A stretch of 64,000 bases of DNA from Prosthecobacter sp. (GCF_034366625.1 NZ_JAXMIH010000028.1:62001-126000); one strand, 5' to 3'. Numbered from the stretch's first letter, positions 18,835 through 28,151 are shown. Made by a program: numbers and translations. Notes: generated from the letters alone by a model not told the origin.

Positions 18835-20187
18835 ATGATTACCGCACTCGCTCCTTGCCGTGCATGGTTTGCCGCCATGGCCGCCCTTCTCATGTCGCCG
18901 GGAGCTCTGAGGGCTGCGGATAAACCCCGTGCCGGCCAGCAGGAACAGGCTTCCCAAACCTGGCAGGAGCGCACCGCCGCGCATGCCCGCATCCTTTCGC
19001 GGGTGAAATGGACGCCGGTCGCCGGAACCTTGCCGAACCGAAAGGGTGGCTTCTTTGAAGCGGGAAAGGAATACACCGGCGTGCCCTACTCCAGCGTGAG
19101 GTCGGAGGGACGATACATCGGCTTCGACATCGGATTGCGTACCTTCCTTGCCGCTGTGGAGAATCCGCTGAGCGTGCTCTACACCGAAAACCTCACGGGC
19201 AAAGTTTCCAATGCAGCAGCTTATTACGGCACCGTTTGCTCCTCCTACACCAGCTACGCACTGGGCTGCGGCATCTGGGAGGTGAGCCGTCGCTATGGAC
19301 CTGGAATCAGCGGCGGCATCACACTGGTGGAGCCGCAGTCGGCCGAGGCTGCGCAGGTCGGTGATATGATTTACACGCCACACGCCACGGAGACCTCCGG
19401 CTCGCATGTGGAGATGGTGACGGCGGTGACGAAGGACGATCAAGGTCGCGTGATCTCCGTGCGCATCGAGGAAAGCCGTCCGCCGACCACCGCGACCACG
19501 GAACGCAGCGCCGCAGCCTTCAACAAGCATCTCGCCTCGCGGAACAAGCAACTCTTTCGCATCACCGACCTCGATGCATGGCGCGGCACGAACCGCTCCG
19601 AGCCGCTACTTTTCCCGAACTATGCGGCCGATGCCACCGCGCCGAAGATCAATCGCACGCTGCTGCTCGATCTCGGAGACTGGGTGCCGTATCAAAAGGG
19701 CAAGGCGGTGAAGTTTCACGTCATGGATCGCGACAAGCTCGACGTGAGAACCTTGGTCATCCGCCGTGGCGAAAAAGTGATGGAGGAGATCGCACTCGAG
19801 GGCCCCGGCTTGCATGAGCGCAGCTTCGACACCTGCGGCGACTACACAGCACATGTGATTCACAAAGATGGTTCGCAAAGCCAAGCCTGTGAGTTTGCCG
19901 TGTGTGATCTCGACCTCCGTCTGCCTGCCGACAGCGTGCCTTTCGCGGGTGGTTGGAAGGTCGGGTTCGGCGCTGAGAATATGAAAGTCATCGCCGTCTA
20001 TCTCTGGAACTCGGCGGACAGCTACGGACGCCATCCGCTCTTCCTCAGCGAGGAGCAAAGACGCGCGGGTGCCCTCACCATTCCCGCCGGACTGCTGAAG
20101 AAACCGGGCACGCTACAGGTCTGGTTGATCGGCGAACACAAGCTCGGTCGCCTGAAGCTGCGGAAGGACATCACGATGATCCCATGA
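18835..20187 (+). CDS. Exported NlpC/P60-like (papain-fold) cysteine hydrolase, probable
   Basis: 450 residues from ATG 18835, with a signal peptide ending near SPGALRAAD. A papain-like core is suggested by YYGTVCSSYTSYALGCG (Cys135 as nucleophile candidate) and ETSGSHVEMVTAVTKD (His191), with GDMIYTPHA just before the histidine as in NlpC/P60 and CHAP-type enzymes. The C-terminal ~200 residues look beta-rich, perhaps binding domains. It could cleave peptidoglycan peptides or another amide. The family assignment is inferred from this residue pattern. It overlaps the MFS gene by 4 bases. Confidence 0.6.
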   Translation: MITALAPCRAWFAAMAALLMSPGALRAADKPRAGQQEQASQTWQERTAAHARILSRVKWTPVAGTLPNRKGGFFEAGKEYTGVPYSSVRSEGRYIGFDIGLRTFLAAVENPLSVLYTENLTGKVSNAAAYYGTVCSSYTSYALGCGIWEVSRRYGPGISGGITLVEPQSAEAAQVGDMIYTPHATETSGSHVEMVTAVTKDDQGRVISVRIEESRPPTTATTERSAAAFNKHLASRNKQLFRITDLDAWRGTNRSEPLLFPNYAADATAPKINRTLLLDLGDWVPYQKGKAVKFHVMDRDKLDVRTLVIRRGEKVMEEIALEGPGLHERSFDTCGDYTAHVIHKDGSQSQACEFAVCDLDLRLPADSVPFAGGWKVGFGAENMKVIAVYLWNSADSYGRHPLFLSEEQRRAGALTIPAGLLKKPGTLQVWLIGEHKLGRLKLRKDITMIP

Positions 20188-21437
20188 CAGCCGACACCCG
20201 CGCAGAAACGCCTCACACCGATCGTCTGCCGCGCGCGTGGCTCATCGTGGGCGTGCTGTGGGTCGTTGCGGCGCTGAACTACCTGGACCGCATCATGATC
20301 ACCACGATGCGTGATTCACTCACGCAGGCGGTGCCGATGACGGACGCGCAGTTTGGCCTGCTGACCTCGGTTTTCCTTTGGGTGTATGGATTGCTGAGCC
20401 CGTTCGCCGGATTCCTGGCTGATCGCTTCAATCGCAGCCGCCTGATCGTGTTCAGCCTGCTCGTGTGGTCGCTGCTGACGTGGCTCACGGGTCATGCGCG
20501 GAGTTTTGAGGAGCTGATCGTCGTGCGCGCGCTCATGGGGTTGAGCGAGGCGGCGTATCTGCCTGCCGCGCTCGCTTTGATCGCTGATTATCATCGCGGC
20601 AGCACTCGCTCACTCGCCACGGGCATTCACATGACCGGTTTGAGCGTGGGCACGGGCCTTGCGGGCATCGGCGGCTGGGTGGCGGAGAAGCATGGATGGG
20701 CCGCGGCGTTCGATGTGTTCGGACTGTTCGGTGTCGCCTATGCCGTTGGATTGTTGTTCGTGCTGCGTGACCCGCCACGCGAGAGTGGGGATGTGACCTT
20801 GACTGCGGAACAGCCACGACTCGGTCAGGCGCTCGTCAGTTTGTTCAGCAGCGGCTCGTTTATTCTTTTACTCGCCTTCTGGGGCCTGCTGGCGCTGGCA
20901 GGCTGGGCGGTGATGGGCTGGATGCCCACCTTCTTCAAAGAGCAGTTCAAGCTCGACCAAGGCGCGGCGGGCATCTCCGCCACCAGTTATCTCGCGGTCG
21001 CGATGCTGCTGGGCAAACTGGTCGGCGGCGTGTGGGCGGATCGCTGGAGCAAGACCAACAACCGCGCACGCATCCTCGTGCCTGCCATCGGCTTGTTCAT
21101 CGCCGCGCCGGCCACACTGCTGGTCGCGAACACAAGTGTGCTGGCGTTCGCCATCGCAGGGCTGTCGATCTACGGTTTCACGCGCGTATTTTCCGATGCC
21201 AATCTGATGCCCATCCTCTGCCAGGTGTCCGACAGCCGCTACCGCGCCACCGGCTACGGCGTGCTAAACATGTTCTCCTGCATCGTCGGCGGCATCACCG
21301 TGTATGTCGGTGGTGCGTTACGTGATGCACAAATCAGCGTCAGCACGCTGTTTCAATGCGCTGCGGGCGGACTGCTCGTCTGCGGTGTGCTGATGACGAT
21401 GGTAAGGCCCGCACAGACACGTATTCCAACACCATGA
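20184..21437 (+). CDS. MFS transporter (organic anion/sugar-acid type)
   Basis: 417 residues with about 12 hydrophobic segments, starting AWLIVGVLWVVAALNYLDR. The loop GFLADRFNRSRLIV is the MFS motif A between helices 2 and 3. RALMGLSEAAYLPAALALI in helix 4 and the GLSVGTGLAGIGGWVAEK segment in helix 5 resemble the anion:cation symporter family that imports sugar acids. It would bring breakdown products across the inner membrane. It overlaps both neighbours by 4 bases, so it is cotranslated with the papain-fold and sialidase-like genes. Confidence 0.9.
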   Translation: MTADTRAETPHTDRLPRAWLIVGVLWVVAALNYLDRIMITTMRDSLTQAVPMTDAQFGLLTSVFLWVYGLLSPFAGFLADRFNRSRLIVFSLLVWSLLTWLTGHARSFEELIVVRALMGLSEAAYLPAALALIADYHRGSTRSLATGIHMTGLSVGTGLAGIGGWVAEKHGWAAAFDVFGLFGVAYAVGLLFVLRDPPRESGDVTLTAEQPRLGQALVSLFSSGSFILLLAFWGLLALAGWAVMGWMPTFFKEQFKLDQGAAGISATSYLAVAMLLGKLVGGVWADRWSKTNNRARILVPAIGLFIAAPATLLVANTSVLAFAIAGLSIYGFTRVFSDANLMPILCQVSDSRYRATGYGVLNMFSCIVGGITVYVGGALRDAQISVSTLFQCAAGGLLVCGVLMTMVRPAQTRIPTP

Positions 21438-22618
21438 AATCCCTTCTTTTGGTTCTACTGATGGCTGCCGTGCCCTTTTTGCACGCCGCCGAGCCGCTCC
21501 ACTTCACTGTGAAGCTCGAAACGGTGATGAAACACGATGACGGCCGATTCCTCTGGTTCCATCCGCGTGCGGCAGCGATCCCCGGCGGAGTGCTGATGAC
21601 GATCCAGAAGCACCTCAAAGTCTCCGACTACTACTCAGGCCTGCATTTCATGACACGCAGCGGCGTGGACGGGCCGTGGACGGGCCCGGTGCTCACGCCC
21701 GAACTGGACTGGCAGCAGCAGCCAGATGGCGTCACGATCAGCGTGGCCGATGTGACACCCGGCTGGCATGAGAAGACTGGCAAACTCATCGCCATCGGCT
21801 GCCGCGTTCGTTACAGCCCGAAGGGGGCTCAACTCGACGATGTGAAGCGTGCGCATCAGACCGTGTATGCTGTTTACGATCCGAAGACCACGAAATGGAC
21901 GCCCTGGCAGGCTCTGGAGCTGCCTGCGGATGACCAATTCAACTTCGCCCGCAACGCCTGTGCGCAATGGCTGGTGAAACCCAATGGCACGCTGCTCATC
22001 CCGCTCTACATCGGCACGAGCGCGAAGGATCGCTACAGCACCACCGTCGCCGAATGCCGTTTCAATGGCGAAAAGCTCACCTTCGTGCGCAACGGCAACG
22101 TGCTGCGGCTCGATGTCGCCCGCGGCCTGTATGAACCGTCGCTGATCGCCTTTGGCAGCCGCTACTACCTCACGTTGCGCAACGATGTGCGCGGTTACGT
22201 CAGCACCAGCGATGACGGCCTGCAATTTGCCGAGCCGAAGCCCTGGACCTTCGACGACGGCGCCGAACTGGGCAGCTACAACACGCAGCAGCACTGGCTG
22301 GCCCATAGCGACGGCCTGTTTCTCATCTACACCCGACGCGGCGCGAACAATGACCACATCGTCCGCCATCGCGCGCCGCTGTTCATGGCCCGCGTGGATA
22401 CGGAGAAACTCCACATCCTCCGCAGCACGGAAAAGATTGTCGTTCCCGAACGCGGGGCCGAACTGGGCAACTTCGGCGCCTGCTCCATCAACGAGAACGA
22501 GTCATGGATCACCGTCTCTGAAGGCATGTTCATGAAGGATTCAAAGCAACGCGGTGCCGAAGGCGCGACCTTCGTGGCTCGCATCTTGTGGTCGAGTCCG
22601 AACCCATGGCCAAACTGA
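21434..22618 (+). CDS. Sialidase-like exported propeller protein
   Basis: 394 residues from ATG 21434, giving the signal MKSLLLVLLMAAVPFLHAAE and an ATGA overlap with the transporter. Propeller features include FLWFHPRAAAIPGGVLMTIQ, YVSTSDDGLQFAEPKPW (Asp-box-like) and LYEPSLIAFGSRYYLTLRND. It is of the exo-alpha-sialidase-like group; activity is unproven. The gene ends at 22618 and the next, convergent gene ends at 22619, so the two stops share the sequence TGATCA with no gap. Confidence 0.8.
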   Translation: MKSLLLVLLMAAVPFLHAAEPLHFTVKLETVMKHDDGRFLWFHPRAAAIPGGVLMTIQKHLKVSDYYSGLHFMTRSGVDGPWTGPVLTPELDWQQQPDGVTISVADVTPGWHEKTGKLIAIGCRVRYSPKGAQLDDVKRAHQTVYAVYDPKTTKWTPWQALELPADDQFNFARNACAQWLVKPNGTLLIPLYIGTSAKDRYSTTVAECRFNGEKLTFVRNGNVLRLDVARGLYEPSLIAFGSRYYLTLRNDVRGYVSTSDDGLQFAEPKPWTFDDGAELGSYNTQQHWLAHSDGLFLIYTRRGANNDHIVRHRAPLFMARVDTEKLHILRSTEKIVVPERGAELGNFGACSINENESWITVSEGMFMKDSKQRGAEGATFVARILWSSPNPWPN

Positions 22619-24517
22619 TCAGTCGGCCTTTTCTGCCAGCGCCTTCAACTGCGGCACATCAAAGCATTCGAGCAGGCCAAAGCAGAACAGTTCAGGCTTC
22701 TCGATCACAGTCCAGTTGTTGAGCAGAATGCCGTGCAGGCTCTCGATGTGCTGCGAGGGCTGCAATGGACCCAGGCTCCTGGGCTCCATGGCCTTGGCCA
22801 CGAGAGCGACGAGACTGCCGCGCGGACCGATGGTCCGCACCGTGGCTTTCGTTTGAAAGTGATCGACCGCCCAGCGTGACACGGCGCTGACCTGCCCGGC
22901 CTCGATGCCAAGCGCACGATGACCCACGGTGGCGACAAGCAGGGCGTAGAGATATGAGCGGCGCTCTGTCTGTGATTCACCGATGCCAAATGGATCGACG
23001 CTGAGGACGCGCTGGCCGGAAGCAAGCAATGTCTCAATGTCTTTGGCTGAGCTTTTGCGGCCTTCATCGGCGATGAGAATCGTGGTGCCGGTCACGTTAC
23101 CGCGTGCAAGCTCAACGACTGGCACTGTCCAGGCATCCCCCATGCGCAGCTTCCAGAAGGCGGCCTTGATGCCGCCGCGTGTTTCTTCACCGGTCTGAGT
23201 GGCGGTCGTGGAGAAGGATTCGTATTTCACGATCCCGGCCAGTTTCTCACGAGTGGCGTTGGCTGGATCGCGAGGCAGATCCTTGCCGGCGCTCATGGCG
23301 AGTTGGTGAAAATCAAGGTTGTCGGCGGGAAGGGGGACATCGAGTTGCTCCTTGGTCTTCACTTCCATGTCACAGGGGATCTCCTTGGCGTCGAAGCTGG
23401 CGTCGGCCGTGAAGAAGACGTCTCCTATCATGCGGTAGAAGGCCTGGCGGTTGTCGATCTCGTAGTTGTGCGTACCAGGATCGAAATTCTCGTGCGAACG
23501 CAGGCGCTCCGGCTGGCCGTAAAGCTTGAAAACAGGCTGCGCAGCATCCAGCAGCGGTGGCAGGGCGTGATCGGACGCGAAACAGCAGTTGTCCTTCGCA
23601 TTAAACGTCAGCAAGGCAGCACGACCGCCGAGCATGGCGGTGAGATGTGTGTAATCGGCGACGGTCGCGAGATCGTTCGGTGTCTGCTCGGAATCACCGA
23701 GGTCAGACGGGAATTCGGCACGAGTGCGGAAACTGGAGTAACCCGCGACGGGATTGCACAGCGTCACGCGCGTGTCGAGCGAGCTGATGGTGATGGTCTG
23801 CCAGCCGCCGCCGGAGAGGCCGCTGACCGCGACGCGTGCGGGATCGGCGTCTGGCAGTGCAAGGAGGATGTCGAGCCCACGCGACATCGAGAGATAAAAC
23901 GGCGCGAGGCCGCTGACGCCGCAGAGATCGAGCTGGTTCATGCGCGTGTGGACGAAACCATCGGTGCGGAGCTGCCCCATGCCGAGCCATTCGACATTCA
24001 GGCTGGCGATCCCGCGCTTGGCGAGGTTGATGCAGCGGATCTGTTTGTAAGGCGCGGCTTTGCCGACGGCATCATGGCCGTTCACGGCGAGATGCACGGG
24101 CATCTTCACCTGCACTTTGTCTGGCTGATACAGCAGCGCGGGAATCCACAGGCCCGGCAGAGCTTCGTAACGCAGCTTCTTGATGTGATAACCGGGACCA
24201 CCTCCGATGGTGTCGAGCCATTCCACTTTCGTCTTCGCATCTCTCCACTGTTTGGCGAGTGCGCCCCGGAAGACGATCTTGTCCAGCACATCGCGGCGTG
24301 TTTCATTAGCGAATGTCTGCCACTCAGCCAGAGACGTCACCTTTGGCATACGCGGCACCTTCGCTTCGCAGAAGGCCTGCGCTTCGGAGACTGGAAGATT
24401 CGACGGGAGAATCATGTGCTGGAGCAGCACTTCGAGATCGGATTGTGGAGGCGCGGCCTTTTGAGCCAAGGCGGAGACACAGGAAGCGACGACGATCGGG
24501 AGGAGCAGGCGTTTCAT
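22619..24517 (-). CDS. Alpha/beta hydrolase (acetylxylan-esterase / peptidase S9-like), exported
   Basis: 632 residues with signal MKRLLLPIVVASCVSALAQ. The hydrolase core has HLAVNGHDAVGK (oxyanion region), the nucleophile elbow ARVAVSGLSGGGWQ with Ser235, and RSHENFDPGTHNYE near 340-350, which may supply the acid/His pair. The C-terminal half is a second degenerate hydrolase-like region. Proteins of this size in the phylum are annotated as acetylxylan esterases or dipeptidyl-peptidase-like hydrolases. Likely job: deacylation of polysaccharides outside the cytoplasm. It stands alone on the minus strand and is divergent from the following DUF1549 gene. Confidence 0.82.
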   Translation of the reverse strand: MKRLLLPIVVASCVSALAQKAAPPQSDLEVLLQHMILPSNLPVSEAQAFCEAKVPRMPKVTSLAEWQTFANETRRDVLDKIVFRGALAKQWRDAKTKVEWLDTIGGGPGYHIKKLRYEALPGLWIPALLYQPDKVQVKMPVHLAVNGHDAVGKAAPYKQIRCINLAKRGIASLNVEWLGMGQLRTDGFVHTRMNQLDLCGVSGLAPFYLSMSRGLDILLALPDADPARVAVSGLSGGGWQTITISSLDTRVTLCNPVAGYSSFRTRAEFPSDLGDSEQTPNDLATVADYTHLTAMLGGRAALLTFNAKDNCCFASDHALPPLLDAAQPVFKLYGQPERLRSHENFDPGTHNYEIDNRQAFYRMIGDVFFTADASFDAKEIPCDMEVKTKEQLDVPLPADNLDFHQLAMSAGKDLPRDPANATREKLAGIVKYESFSTTATQTGEETRGGIKAAFWKLRMGDAWTVPVVELARGNVTGTTILIADEGRKSSAKDIETLLASGQRVLSVDPFGIGESQTERRSYLYALLVATVGHRALGIEAGQVSAVSRWAVDHFQTKATVRTIGPRGSLVALVAKAMEPRSLGPLQPSQHIESLHGILLNNWTVIEKPELFCFGLLECFDVPQLKALAEKAD

Positions 24518-24547
24518 GGAGTGCCATCTCTACGCTCGTTGGGGGAA

Positions 24548-24556
24548 GTTTTAGTC
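24548..24556 (+). promoter_or_regulatory. Candidate -10-like motif (second copy)
   Basis: GTTTTAGTC again lies 5 bases before an ATG (24562), matching 8927-8935. That ATG is in frame with the DUF1549 gene and 16 codons upstream of its preferred start, so a transcript beginning there would have a leader of about 50 bases. Confidence 0.25.
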
Positions 24557-24609
24557 GTGGCATGAAAGCGCCAGACTTCGACGGGGCGGTGCGTATTCAA
24601 GACCCTTGC

Positions 24610-26715
24610 ATGATCAAACCTCTCTCTTTTCGTCTTTGGGCCTGCCTTGTCGCGCCCGTTTCGCTGGCGATGGCAGCGCCTGATTACACGAAGGACATCA
24701 AACCGCTGCTCAAAGAGCGATGCGTGTCCTGCCACGGCTCTGTGAAGCAAAAAGGCGATCTGCGGCTCGATGCGGGGGCCTTGATCGACAAGGGTGTGCA
24801 TGCTGAGCTGGTCGAGCGCGTGACCTCGCACGATGAAGACGAGCGCATGCCGCCGGAAGGCGCACGGCTCACGGAATCGCAGGTAGAAGCGCTGCGTCTG
24901 TGGATCGCGGCGGGAGCGCCATTTCCGAGCGATGAGGTGATCCCGAAGAAGCCGTCGGAGCACTGGTCGTTTCAGCCGGTGAAGCGCCCGAAAGTCCCCG
25001 AATCGGCCTCCCATCATCCGATTGATGCCTTTGTCTTCGGAAAACAAAATTCGACACCTCAGGCCGCGCCGATGGCTTTGTTGCGCCGCGTGTATCTCGA
25101 CCTCATCGGCCTGCCCCCGACGATTGCGGAGCAGGAGAGGCACTCATCGCTCGATACGGCGATCGACGACCTCCTCACTCGTCCCGAATACGGCGAGCGC
25201 TGGGCACGCCACTGGCTGGATGTCGTGCGCTACGCCGACAGCAACGGCTACGAACGAGATGCCGAGAAGCCCTTCGTGTGGCACTACCGCGACTACGTCA
25301 TTGAAGCGCTCAACAATGACAAACCCTTCGACCGTTTCGTCATGGAGCAGCTCGCGGGAGATGAGATGAAAGCTGAAAGTGGAAAGCTGAAAGCTGAAAT
25401 GGTGATCGCCACCGGCTTCCTCCGTCTCGGTCACTGGGATGACGAGCCTGCCGATCCGGCGGCGGATCGTTACGACCAGCTCGACGACATCGTCAGCACT
25501 ACAGGGCAGGCCTTTCTCGGCCTCACCATCGGCTGCGCACGCTGCCACGATCACAAGTTCGAGCCGCTGGCCACGCGTGATTACTACAGCCTCGTCGCTG
25601 TCTTCAATCCGCTTCAGCGCCCGACCAAAGGCCGCACGGAGCTGACCGTGCCCGTCGATGGCACAGAGGTTTACATCTGGCGCGAGCCTTCCGCGAAAGC
25701 ACCCGAGACGCATGTGCTCGTGCGCGGCTCGCCGACACGTTTCGGCGATCTTGTCGAGCCAGCGGTGCCTGCCATTCTCGTCAAACAGCAGCCGCAATTC
25801 CCATCGGGTGAGAAGACCACGCAGCGCCGCCTCGGCCTCGCGCAATGGATTGCGAGCACCAACAACCCGCTCACCGCACGCGTGATCGTGAACCGCGTCT
25901 GGCAGCAGCACTTCGGCCAGGGCCTCGTGACCACCGCGAACGACTTCGGCCTCATGGGTGCCGCGCCCTCGCATCCCGAACTGCTCGACTGGCTCGCGCA
26001 TTGGTTCATGCACGACGCCAAATGGTCACTGAAGAAGTTGCACCGGCTCATTCTGACCAGCCGCGCATGGCAGAGCCGCAGCGAAGGGCAAAGAGCGAAG
26101 GGCACAGGGACCAAACCAGCCAACGCGACGCCAAAGAGCGATTCAGTCTCTTTGCACTACGCCCTTAGCCCTACGCCCTACCGCTATCGGCGCTTGGAGG
26201 TCGAAGCCATCCGCGACTCCATGCTCGCCGTCAGCGGCCAGCTCAATCCGAAGCGCTTCGGCCCCGCCATGAAGCCCGGCATTCCCGCCGCCGCGCTCGA
26301 AGCCAACACCGACAAAGAAAAAGTCTGGCAGGCCTCCGACGAACGCGAAGCCTCGCGCCGCAGCATCTACGCCTTCATCAAGCGCGGGTTGGTGGTCCCC
26401 ATGCTCGAAACCCTCGACCTCGCCGACACCGTCAGCAGTTGCCCCCAACGCCAAGTCACCACCGTCGCCCCGCAGGCGCTGAGCCTCTTCAACGGCGACT
26501 TCGTGAACCAGCAGGCGAAGCGCTTCGCCGCCCGCTTGAAACGCGAAGCGGGTGATGACTCCGCGAAGCAGATCACACTCGCATGGAGGCTGGCATTGTG
26601 CCGCGAGCCAACTGCTGCCGAGCTGACACAGATGCATAGGTTTCTGCGGGAGGAGTCGCTGGAGCAGGTCTGCCGCGTGATTTTGAATCTGAACGAGTTT
26701 GTTTATCCTGAATAA
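24610..26715 (+). CDS. PSCyt1-DUF1549-DUF1553 protein with repeat insertions
   Basis: 701 residues from ATG 24610, chosen because it starts a signal peptide (MIKPLSFRLWACLVAPVSLA); ATG 24562 is an in-frame alternative. The PSCyt1 domain has C38VSC41H42, a c-type heme motif. DUF1549 follows with LLRRVYLDLIGLPPT, GERWARHWLDVVRYADSNGY and GCARCHDHKFEPL (a second CxxCH). DUF1553 starts at LTARVIVNRVWQQHFGQGL. Two stretches look foreign to the family: KAESGKLKAE in DUF1549 and a ~33-residue segment starting SEGQRAKGTG in DUF1553; both are repeat sequences translated in frame. It is paired with the DUF1501 gene 2 bases downstream. Confidence 0.9.
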   Translation: MIKPLSFRLWACLVAPVSLAMAAPDYTKDIKPLLKERCVSCHGSVKQKGDLRLDAGALIDKGVHAELVERVTSHDEDERMPPEGARLTESQVEALRLWIAAGAPFPSDEVIPKKPSEHWSFQPVKRPKVPESASHHPIDAFVFGKQNSTPQAAPMALLRRVYLDLIGLPPTIAEQERHSSLDTAIDDLLTRPEYGERWARHWLDVVRYADSNGYERDAEKPFVWHYRDYVIEALNNDKPFDRFVMEQLAGDEMKAESGKLKAEMVIATGFLRLGHWDDEPADPAADRYDQLDDIVSTTGQAFLGLTIGCARCHDHKFEPLATRDYYSLVAVFNPLQRPTKGRTELTVPVDGTEVYIWREPSAKAPETHVLVRGSPTRFGDLVEPAVPAILVKQQPQFPSGEKTTQRRLGLAQWIASTNNPLTARVIVNRVWQQHFGQGLVTTANDFGLMGAAPSHPELLDWLAHWFMHDAKWSLKKLHRLILTSRAWQSRSEGQRAKGTGTKPANATPKSDSVSLHYALSPTPYRYRRLEVEAIRDSMLAVSGQLNPKRFGPAMKPGIPAAALEANTDKEKVWQASDEREASRRSIYAFIKRGLVVPMLETLDLADTVSSCPQRQVTTVAPQALSLFNGDFVNQQAKRFAARLKREAGDDSAKQITLAWRLALCREPTAAELTQMHRFLREESLEQVCRVILNLNEFVYPE
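25366..25400 (+). repeat. In-frame AAAGCTGAAA-type tandem repeat inside a gene
   Basis: Three overlapping copies of AAAGCTGAAA separated by GTGG encode KAESGKLKAE within the DUF1549 domain, where relatives have a short loop before the conserved IATGFLRLG. It is translated without disrupting the frame. Confidence 0.65.
26083..26181 (+). repeat. In-frame GAAGGGC/GCCCTA imperfect inverted repeat
   Basis: A G-rich half with two copies of GAAGGGC (from 26083) faces a C-rich half with GCCCTTAGCCCTACGCCCTA at the right end. The 8-base arms GCAAAGAG (26088-26095) and CTCTTTGC (26148-26155) pair exactly. The segment is read in frame within DUF1553, between the conserved LTSRAW and YRRLEVEAIRDSML. Confidence 0.55.
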
Positions 26716-26717
26716 CC

Positions 26718-28151
26718 ATGTCCCGCTTCATCCCCAATTGCACGCCATGTGGCCAGACACGCCGGGAGTTTCTCTGGCAGGTCGGGGGTGGGTTTGCGGG
26801 GCTGGCGTTGGCAGATTTGATCGTAACCGAGGCGCTCGCGGCATCGCCGCTAGCTGAGAAGCGGCCGCATTTTCCGGTGAAGGCGAAGCATTGCGTGTTT
26901 CTGTTCATGAACGGCGGGCCGAGCCAAGTGGACACGTTTGATCCGAAACCGGCGCTGACGAAGCATCATGGGAAGCCTTACACGGGCGATGCGAAGGTGG
27001 GATCGAACGGGCGGGCGGTGGGGCATCTGATGCAGTCGCCGTTTGAGTTCACGCAGCATGGGCAGAGCGGACTGCCGATTAGCAGCTTGTTTCCGCACAC
27101 GGCTCGGCACGCGGATGATCTGTGCGTGATCCGCTCGATGCACGCGGACACGGCGGCGCATGCTTCGGGTTGCTTGCAGATGAACACGGGCAGCATTTTC
27201 ATCGGCAAGCCATGCTTGGGCTCGTGGTTGAGCTATGGACTTGGCACGACGAATCAAAATCTTCCGGGCTTTGTGGTGATGACGGACCCGCGTGGCGGAC
27301 CGATCGGCAGCGCGTCGAACTGGACGGCGGGTTACATGCCTGCGGCGTTTCAGGGCACGTTGTTTCGCAGCGGTGGCTCGCCCTTGCTCGATTTGGCGAC
27401 GCCGGAGGGCACGAGCGATCGCACGCAGCGGCGCAGCCTGGATTTGCTGAAGTCGCTGAACGAGGAGCATCTCAAGCTGCATCCCGATGAGACGGAACTG
27501 ATGGCGCGCATCGAATCGTATGAGCTGGCGTATCGCATGCAGACGGAGGCGATGAGCGTGGTCGATGTGGACAGCGAGGATGCGGCGACACGCGAGATGT
27601 ATGGTCTGAATGACAAGCGCACGGCGGACTTTGGCCGCAAGTGCCTGATCACGCGCAAGCTGATCGAGAAAGGCGTGCGCTTCATCCAGCTCTATTCCGG
27701 CGGCGGCCACATCGAGGACACCTGGGACGGTCACAACGACTGCATCACCAATCACACGCTGCACGCGGGCGAGACGGACAAGCCCATCGCCGCGCTGATT
27801 ACGGATTTGAAGCGCACGGGACTGTGGGACGAGACGCTGCTCGTCTGGGGCGGTGAATTTGGCCGCACACCGACGAGCGAAGGCGTGGGCAAGCCGGGCC
27901 GTGATCACGACTGGCATGGCTTTTCCATGTGGATAGCCGGTGCGGGTGTGAAAGGCGGCCAGGCCATCGGCGCGACCGATGAACTCGGTTTCAAGGCGGT
28001 CGAGGACCGGTGCCATGTCAGCGATCTGCACGCGACGATCCTGCATCTGATGGGCATCGACCACACGCGGCTGAGTTTTCCGCATCAGGGGCTGAATCAG
28101 CGACTCACCGGCGTGGAGGAGCGGCGGGTGGTCACGAGGGCGCTGGCGTGA
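26718..28151 (+). CDS. DUF1501 family exported protein
   Basis: 477 residues. The Tat-type signal CGQTRREFLWQVGGGFAGLA is followed by the DUF1501 domain: HCVFLFMNGGPSQVDTFDPKP, TWDGHNDCITNHTLH, WGGEFGRTP and GRDHDWHGF. The last is the histidine/aspartate cluster expected to bind metal. It starts 2 bases after the PSCyt1-DUF1549 gene, forming the standard pair. The family resembles sulfatases/phosphatases but lacks the formylglycine cysteine motif; its reaction is not known. Confidence 0.9.
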   Translation: MSRFIPNCTPCGQTRREFLWQVGGGFAGLALADLIVTEALAASPLAEKRPHFPVKAKHCVFLFMNGGPSQVDTFDPKPALTKHHGKPYTGDAKVGSNGRAVGHLMQSPFEFTQHGQSGLPISSLFPHTARHADDLCVIRSMHADTAAHASGCLQMNTGSIFIGKPCLGSWLSYGLGTTNQNLPGFVVMTDPRGGPIGSASNWTAGYMPAAFQGTLFRSGGSPLLDLATPEGTSDRTQRRSLDLLKSLNEEHLKLHPDETELMARIESYELAYRMQTEAMSVVDVDSEDAATREMYGLNDKRTADFGRKCLITRKLIEKGVRFIQLYSGGGHIEDTWDGHNDCITNHTLHAGETDKPIAALITDLKRTGLWDETLLVWGGEFGRTPTSEGVGKPGRDHDWHGFSMWIAGAGVKGGQAIGATDELGFKAVEDRCHVSDLHATILHLMGIDHTRLSFPHQGLNQRLTGVEERRVVTRALA

